A DNA stretch of 64,000 nt from G963923955 sp963923955 (GTDB taxonomy: Bacteria; Pseudomonadota; Gammaproteobacteria; Eutrophobiales; Eutrophobiaceae). The notes under the pieces are model-generated. The model was not told the origin of the DNA. It was given only the letters and a program-made list of their open reading frames with translations, and searched no databases. A program made the position numbers and the translations under genes. Of this stretch, positions 59,386 to 64,000 are shown piece after piece (position 1 is the stretch's first letter; each line of letters begins with the position of its first letter). Where the stretch lies: NCBI GenBank assembly GCA_963923955.1, contig OZ000552.1:620001-684000 (forward strand), given 5' to 3'.

Positions 59386-59418
59386 AAATGGCGGGTAATC
59401 ATTACCCGCCATTTTCTC
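59386..59418 (+). terminator. Intrinsic terminator after the STN-type TBDR
   Basis: AAATGGCGGGTAAT (59386-59399) and its exact complement ATTACCCGCCATTT (59401-59414) form a 14-bp hairpin followed by T-rich TTTTCTCTTT. It would end the ECF-FecR-TBDR unit and separate it from the glycosidase gene. Confidence 0.85.
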
Positions 59419-59466
59419 TTTGCTGTTTTCATCTTAATGAACGTTACTTGCGCCCGGGGCGCTACT

Positions 59467-61092
59467 ATGCGCAATGCAATCGGCCTTTTTCTCATCGCCA
59501 TATTTTCATGCGTAACTTATGCCGCAGAGCCCTTTCCGTCGCTCAATATCGGCTATGTCGGCCTGCCGCAGAGGGTAACACAACAGAATCTGGGGGCCGG
59601 GATAGAGCTCTTCCAGCTTATCAGGGGTCAGCCATCTCCTTATGATTACTATACCTTGTCAAGCGGGGCAGTCACGGAAGCCAGGGCGCGGGAACTTGTC
59701 CGGCAACTGCAGGCACTGGGCCATGTCGCCGGAGGGCAACCATTACCTGAATACGTTTTACATGGGGCAGAGGTCGGGGTGATAGTGCGCACCGGCCGTT
59801 TTGATGATTTCGATGCGGCAGAGCGGCTAAAGCAGAAACTCCATCAGGCCGGCATTACAATGGCCGTGCGTTTTACCGCGGAGGATGGAGGCCCCACCTC
59901 CGGGCCCTTTTCTATCAGCATCCTGCGAGTGGATCTGGATCGATACCGGGGAGAGATTATTGCGACCCTGGCTCAGGATAGGATACCCGGCAAGGAAACA
60001 GTTTCTTCTATGGCCGGACGTTATCGGGCCCTGGCAGCGGTCAATGCGGGTTTTTTTGCTCTGAAACCGGAAGTCGGCACGGCAGGCGACCCCGACGGAA
60101 TTACTGTTATTGATGGGAAATTAGTCAGTGAGGCGGTTGCCGGGCGGCCGGCATTGGTGATTCGGAATAGTAATCCCGCACAAGTTCGGATAGCACACAA
60201 TCTAACAACAAAGATCACACTGCAACTTGGCACCAGCAAATGGAACATCAACGGGTTAAATCGCAGGGCCAGGATGATATTAAATTGTGGCAATCAGGCG
60301 GCCGAGCCGGTCACATTGCCGGCGCATGATTTTGTCTGCACCAATGATAATGAAATCGTGCTCTTCGATCATCACTTCGGAGAGCAATCAGAACCTGGCA
60401 AGGGAATTGAGTTCAGCATTGATGAAACGGGGAAGGTCAGCGCTATTCGATATGAATTAGGGGGGGCGATACCGCAGCAGGGCTACTTGATTCAGGCGCA
60501 GGGCAACATGGCGGAACGTTTTCTCAGACTGGTAAAAATCGGCATGTCGGCCAGCGTCAGGATGGAGGTATGGAGCAAAGTAGGGAAAATCCCCCTGACC
60601 AAGGGTCTGTACATAGTCAATGGCGGACCTACCCTGTTACGCAAGGGAAGGCTGGCTCTTGCGGCACGCGCAAAAGAGGGCTGGGGAACGGATCTTGATC
60701 TTACCGGGCAGGGCCTTGGTGATATATTTGTTGACAAAAAGAATACTGCCGCAGTGCGGGATCAATACTCGAATAATCACCTCGCCTTTTATCATGGCTG
60801 GGTGCTGCGCCGTCATCCGAGGACGGCAGTGGGCCTGAGTAGGGAGAATGTGCTGTATGTCGTTGTCGTCTATGGGCGCCGGCCGGGCATCAGCGCAGGT
60901 GCATCAATTACGGACATGGCAAACGTCTTACAGAGCCTTGGCGCAGAAGAGGCACTCAATCTGGACGGGGGCGGCTCATCAGCGATGGTGGTCAATGGAA
61001 GTTTGACGGGATTGCCTTCGGATAAGACCGGCGAGAGGGCGGTGGGGGATGCGCTTGTTTTTATTCCGGCAAGCAACTCATCCGATCAGTGA
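59467..61092 (+). CDS. Exported phosphodiester glycosidase (NAGPA domain) with SPOR-like segment
   Basis: 541 residues from ATG 59467 (earlier frames run back into the TBDR gene). A signal peptide (IGLFLIAIFSCVTYAAEP) is followed by a region with VIVRTGRFDDFDAAERLKQKLHQAG, typical of SPOR-type peptidoglycan binding (about 110-134), and then the NAGPA domain: VNAGFFALKP, GDPDGITVIDGKLVSEAV, LYIVNGGPTLLRKG, TAVGLSRENVLYVVVVYGR and the end LNLDGGGSSAMVVNG. The family cleaves phosphodiester-linked sugars, such as GlcNAc-1-phosphodiesters. The substrate in this organism is unknown; its position after the GalNAc and TBDR genes suggests glycan processing. Confidence 0.8.
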   Translation: MRNAIGLFLIAIFSCVTYAAEPFPSLNIGYVGLPQRVTQQNLGAGIELFQLIRGQPSPYDYYTLSSGAVTEARARELVRQLQALGHVAGGQPLPEYVLHGAEVGVIVRTGRFDDFDAAERLKQKLHQAGITMAVRFTAEDGGPTSGPFSISILRVDLDRYRGEIIATLAQDRIPGKETVSSMAGRYRALAAVNAGFFALKPEVGTAGDPDGITVIDGKLVSEAVAGRPALVIRNSNPAQVRIAHNLTTKITLQLGTSKWNINGLNRRARMILNCGNQAAEPVTLPAHDFVCTNDNEIVLFDHHFGEQSEPGKGIEFSIDETGKVSAIRYELGGAIPQQGYLIQAQGNMAERFLRLVKIGMSASVRMEVWSKVGKIPLTKGLYIVNGGPTLLRKGRLALAARAKEGWGTDLDLTGQGLGDIFVDKKNTAAVRDQYSNNHLAFYHGWVLRRHPRTAVGLSRENVLYVVVVYGRRPGISAGASITDMANVLQSLGAEEALNLDGGGSSAMVVNGSLTGLPSDKTGERAVGDALVFIPASNSSDQ

Positions 61093-61179
61093 TAACACTG
61101 CCTTTAGTGCCGAGCCCGGCATTTCAATTTCCCCGCTTCTGGTTATCATGGAGAGAAATCACTGGGTCTAAATGGTTGC

Positions 61180-61938
61180 ATGAAGCGAGAGGATAGCAGC
61201 CCGACTGCCTGTGTTCTCATCATTGGCGATGAGATCCTGTCCGGGCGGACGCAGGATAGCAACCTGGCATTTATCGGAAAACGCTGCGACAAGCTGGGGA
61301 TTCGTTTGCGCGAGACACGCATTATCCCGGATGTGGCCGAGACGATTATTGCGGCAGTGAATGAATGCCGACGGAGATTCACCTATCTGTTCACCACCGG
61401 GGGCATAGGGCCGACCCATGATGATAGGACTGCCGCCGCCCTTGCCCGCGCCTTCAATGTTAAGCTGATAAGAAACCCCGATGCGCTTGCAGCGCTGGAT
61501 AAATATTATGCGGCGGGCAGATTGAACGAGGCGCGCCTGAAGATGGCGGATATTCCTGAGACGGCGCGCTTGATTGACAACCCGGTGAGTGGTGCGCCCG
61601 GCTTTCAGCTTGAAAATGTATTTGTCCTGCCCGGTGTGCCCTTGATCATGCAGGCCATGTTTGAAGGCATCGTCGATCGCTTAAGCGGCGGCGAGCCGAT
61701 GTTGATACGTAGCATGGCGACTAATCTAACCGAAGGCATGATCGCCGCGGCCCTTGATGAGCTACAAGAGCGCTATCAGGACCTTAGCATAGGCAGCTAT
61801 CCATACTTTAAGCAAGGCAAGCTGGGCGTGAATGTCGTCTCGAGAGGCACAGACAAGGTACGTCTTGATGAATTGGCTGGCGAGCTGGAAGAGATGATCC
61901 TGAACCTTAATGGCAAGGTGTTGTTGTCGGATACCTAA
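61180..61938 (+). CDS. CinA-like molybdopterin-binding domain protein
   Basis: 252 residues: CVLIIGDEILSGRTQDSNLAFIGKRCDKLGIRLRETRIIPDVAETII, TTGGIGPTHDDRTAAALARAF (the MoCF-type phosphate-binding loop), then NPVSGAPGFQLENVFVLPGVPLIMQAMFEGI. It matches the N-terminal domain of competence/damage-inducible CinA, here without the C-terminal NMN deamidase domain. Stand-alone members are common and have been given ADP-ribose-related or unknown roles. It is 87 bases downstream of the glycosidase gene on the same strand; no functional link is seen. Confidence 0.88.
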   Translation: MKREDSSPTACVLIIGDEILSGRTQDSNLAFIGKRCDKLGIRLRETRIIPDVAETIIAAVNECRRRFTYLFTTGGIGPTHDDRTAAALARAFNVKLIRNPDALAALDKYYAAGRLNEARLKMADIPETARLIDNPVSGAPGFQLENVFVLPGVPLIMQAMFEGIVDRLSGGEPMLIRSMATNLTEGMIAAALDELQERYQDLSIGSYPYFKQGKLGVNVVSRGTDKVRLDELAGELEEMILNLNGKVLLSDT

Positions 61939-62258
61939 AGGATGCCCGGGCATCGGGGCGCCCTTTCGGAATCATCTCATCAAAGACAAGCATTATCTTC
62001 CGGATTACTTGGGCTCAGGTTTTTCTGGCCTGCTGTTTCACCGAGGAGGGCCTTATGCCGATGGCGATGCAGGCATCGGCTTCATTGAAGACAGGACAGG
62101 CGGGGGCGGTTCTCTCGCTACGGTGCGGCCGATCAATCCTTTTACCTGATCCGTTCCGGGCAGGCACATCTGCGCCCACTGGCGCAGCTATCACATCGGG
62201 AAGATACAACAGGCCTTTAGACAGGTGCTGGGGCTTCCTTGATTTCTATTTTGTGTCT
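61939..62258. other. Gap of about 320 bases without a supported gene
   Basis: No intact gene was found. A plus-strand frame ends DQSFYLIRSGQAHLRPLAQL and another reads GFSGLLFHRGGPYADGDAGIGF, so decayed coding sequence is possible, but no family match is recognised. Confidence 0.4.
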
Positions 62259-63926
62259 CTAGCGCAGCTCGTCGTTGGCAATGCCCAGCTCTGAGCAGAC
62301 CAGTTGTCTCGTATAAGCAGCCCGTTCCTTTCTCGCCCGGGCGCTGTTGTCGCTGATAGAGACCAGCCAGATGATGAAAAACGCCAGGGGTGCGGAGACG
62401 ATGGTAGGATAGACATAGGGAAACAACGCTCTTTCCATGCCCATGATATCCACCATGATCTGCGGGCCGACTATGATCAGGCCGATAGAACTCACCAAGC
62501 CGACGATTGCCCCGGCCAGGGCGCCGCGGGTTGTCAGCCCCGGCCAGTACATGGACAGGATCAGGATCGGGGCGTTCACGCTGCCAGCGATGGCCAGCGC
62601 CATGGTGACAATAAACACAATGTTCTGATGTTCAAAGGCAATGCCAAGGGCGCTGGAGAGCAGGCCGATGCCCAGCACAGACAGGCGCGAGACCAGCACC
62701 TCCGAGGCTTCAGTAGCGGTACTTTTGCCCAAGGTATCGGCATAGAGATCGTGCGCAATGGTCGCCGCCCCGGCGAGGATGAGACCGGAGACGACCGCTA
62801 AGATCGTGGCAAAGGCGACTGCCGAGATAAAGCCCAGCAGCACATCGCCGCCCAGGTAATGGGTTAAGTGCAGCACTACCATATTTCGCCCGCCGATCAG
62901 CCGCCCGCCTGCATCGTGATAGTCGGGATTAAACATGATCAAGGACACGGCGGCAAAACCGATGAAGATAATAATGAAGTTAAAATAGGCAATGATAGAG
63001 ATGGCATAAAAGGCGGATTGACGTGCCGCCCGGGCGTCTTTGACCGTGAAGATGCGCATGAGAATATGCGGCAGACCGATAAAGCCCAACAGGGAGGTTA
63101 AGCCAACTGATAATACCGAGATGGGGTCTGACAGCCAGCCGCCGGGGGCCAAGAGATCTGATCGCATGGGATGCACCGCGATGGCGTCTTGAAAGATCCG
63201 CCCGATGTCAAACTGAAACTCAATAAGCAGCAATGCGGCGATCACTGAGCCGCCGAATATCAGTACCAGGGCCTTGATAAACTGTACCCAGGTAGTCGCC
63301 AACATGCCGCCAAAGGTGACATAGAGGATCATCAGGGTGCTGACCAGGACTACCGCATAGACATAATCCAGACCGAATAATAGCTGGATTAACTTGCCCG
63401 CACCGACCAGCTGGCCGAGCAGATAAAAGACAACGACCGCCAGGGAGCTTAAGGCCGCGACGATCTTTATCGGGCGTGCGGCTAAGCGAAAGGCGATGAC
63501 ATCAATGAAGGTATAGCGCCCCAGGTTGCGCAGGCGCTCGGCGATCATGAATAAAATTATGGGCCAGGTGGCGATGACGCCGACGATCAGCAGCAGGCCG
63601 TCAATGCCGTTAAAGTACAGCAGACTGGTCATGCCTAAGAATGTGGCGGCGGAGAGGAAATCCCCTGAGATAGCAATGCCGTTCTGCCAGGCGGGAATAT
63701 TGCCGCCGGCGGCATAAAACTCCTTGCGCGAGTGAGTGCGCCTTGCCGCCCACCAGGTGATCAAGAGCGTGATCAGGACAAAGGCCAAAAACGTGATAAT
63801 AGCCGTTAGATTGAGCGACTGTTGTTCTGCCGTAGCACTTGCAGCCGCGCAAAATACCGGCCCGGGCAGGACGAGCAGCAGGCCGCTGGATACTGCGCGC
63901 AGCCTATTCTTTGGCATCAGCTGCAT
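62259..63926 (-). CDS. actP: Cation/acetate-type symporter (ActP-like, sodium:solute symporter family)
   Basis: 555 residues of the SSS family with about 13 hydrophobic helices: signal-like N-terminus, then ITWWAARRTHSRKEFYAAGGNIPAWQNGIAISGDFLSAATFLGMTSLLYFNGIDG (substrate and sodium region, about 57-111), LVGAGKLIQLLFGLDY, GLTSLLGFIGLPHILMRIFTVKDARAARQSAFY and AGAATIAHDLYADTLG. This is typical of ActP, which imports acetate and other short acids with cations. Its start overlaps the end of a DUF485 gene by 23 bases, the usual yjcH-actP pair. It runs toward the CinA-like gene (convergent). The solute is inferred from family. Confidence 0.88.
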   Translation of the reverse strand: MQLMPKNRLRAVSSGLLLVLPGPVFCAAASATAEQQSLNLTAIITFLAFVLITLLITWWAARRTHSRKEFYAAGGNIPAWQNGIAISGDFLSAATFLGMTSLLYFNGIDGLLLIVGVIATWPIILFMIAERLRNLGRYTFIDVIAFRLAARPIKIVAALSSLAVVVFYLLGQLVGAGKLIQLLFGLDYVYAVVLVSTLMILYVTFGGMLATTWVQFIKALVLIFGGSVIAALLLIEFQFDIGRIFQDAIAVHPMRSDLLAPGGWLSDPISVLSVGLTSLLGFIGLPHILMRIFTVKDARAARQSAFYAISIIAYFNFIIIFIGFAAVSLIMFNPDYHDAGGRLIGGRNMVVLHLTHYLGGDVLLGFISAVAFATILAVVSGLILAGAATIAHDLYADTLGKSTATEASEVLVSRLSVLGIGLLSSALGIAFEHQNIVFIVTMALAIAGSVNAPILILSMYWPGLTTRGALAGAIVGLVSSIGLIIVGPQIMVDIMGMERALFPYVYPTIVSAPLAFFIIWLVSISDNSARARKERAAYTRQLVCSELGIANDELR

Positions 63927-64000
63927 CGCCTGACATTGCCATCTCGCGTAAATATTTTTCTTTCATTACATCGAAGCGATTATTCGCCCACCAGGTGTAG
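63904..64000 (-). CDS. yjcH: DUF485 (YjcH-like) protein, C-terminal end only
   Basis: The minus strand at the window edge reads YTWWANNRFDVMKEKYLREMAMSG to a TAG stop at 63904-63906. Only about 31 codons are inside the window. The YTWWAN.xFD pattern is typical of DUF485 membrane proteins that precede actP. It overlaps the actP start by 23 bases, so the two are co-translated. The rest of the gene lies beyond 64000. Confidence 0.8.
   Translation of the reverse strand, partial: YTWWANNRFDVMKEKYLREMAMSGDAADAKE

Noticed and set aside
61910..62149. A 79-codon plus-strand frame after the cinA-like gene
   Set aside because: Overlaps the end of cinA-like, has no ribosome site, and matches no family.

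Overview
The window looks like chromosomal DNA of a marine-type, carbohydrate-degrading gammaproteobacterium. The evidence is the conserved gammaproteobacterial order dapF, DUF484, xerC, hslV, hslU, DUF971, ubiE, ubiJ, ubiB, together with three TonB-dependent receptors (TBDRs), two FucP-type sugar permeases and an ECF sigma/FecR signalling pair. GC content is moderately high by eye, and no tRNA or rRNA gene was seen.

Layout. (1) 59-13502: zwf, then a minus-strand sugar block with a FucP-like permease, a glycerophosphodiesterase, a TBDR and a complete non-phosphorylating L-fucose pathway (aldose dehydrogenase, lactonase, two-subunit UxaA-type dehydratase, SDR, FAH-type hydrolase). A divergent IclR regulator sits beside it, and two AAGCGCTT operator-like palindromes lie in front of the two promoters. 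(2) 13503-23046: a DUF2783/metallo-beta-lactamase-fold pair and an FAD monooxygenase, separated by decayed genes (OmpW, arylsulfatase), an intact formylglycine-generating enzyme, and a thiamine uptake module (TPP riboswitch, TBDR, YkoF-like protein, PnuT-like permease, kinase). That module is bracketed by about 150 bp inverted repeats. (3) 23183-25790: an aromatic amino acid decarboxylase and 4-hydroxyphenylpyruvate dioxygenase.

(4) 25885-33426: a complete type V-A CRISPR-Cas locus on the minus strand, in the order cas12a, cas4, cas1, cas2, leader, array of 14 repeats. It is divergent from a small ribbon-helix-helix-like gene and a two-TM protein gene. The Cas12a RuvC and Nuc residues and the Cas1 and Cas4 catalytic motifs are intact. 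The predicted mature crRNA handle is identical to the handle of Francisella Cas12a as I recall it. The two oldest spacers are an exact duplication and are longer than the rest.

(5) 33427-50000: housekeeping. leuA has a classical leucine attenuator (an 18-residue leader peptide and a terminator). It is followed by a type 4 uracil-DNA glycosylase, rimI, cysM, an exonuclease, an L,D-transpeptidase, nagZ, mscS and the dapF-to-ubiB block. (6) 49587-61092: an N-acetylgalactosamine-type utilisation cluster (permease, AgaZ, AgaS, ROK kinase) running into ECF sigma/FecR/TBDR and a phosphodiester glycosidase. The TBDR carries an N-terminal STN domain followed by a second signal-peptide-like segment. 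(7) 61180-64000: a CinA-like protein, an acetate/solute symporter (ActP-like) and the end of its DUF485 partner, cut by the window edge.

The points most worth a second look are the Cas12a locus with its flanking small-gene pair, the inverted-repeat element family that sits between a riboswitch and its gene, the UxaA-type dehydratase in the fucose pathway, and the sulfatase relic next to an intact sulfatase-activating enzyme.
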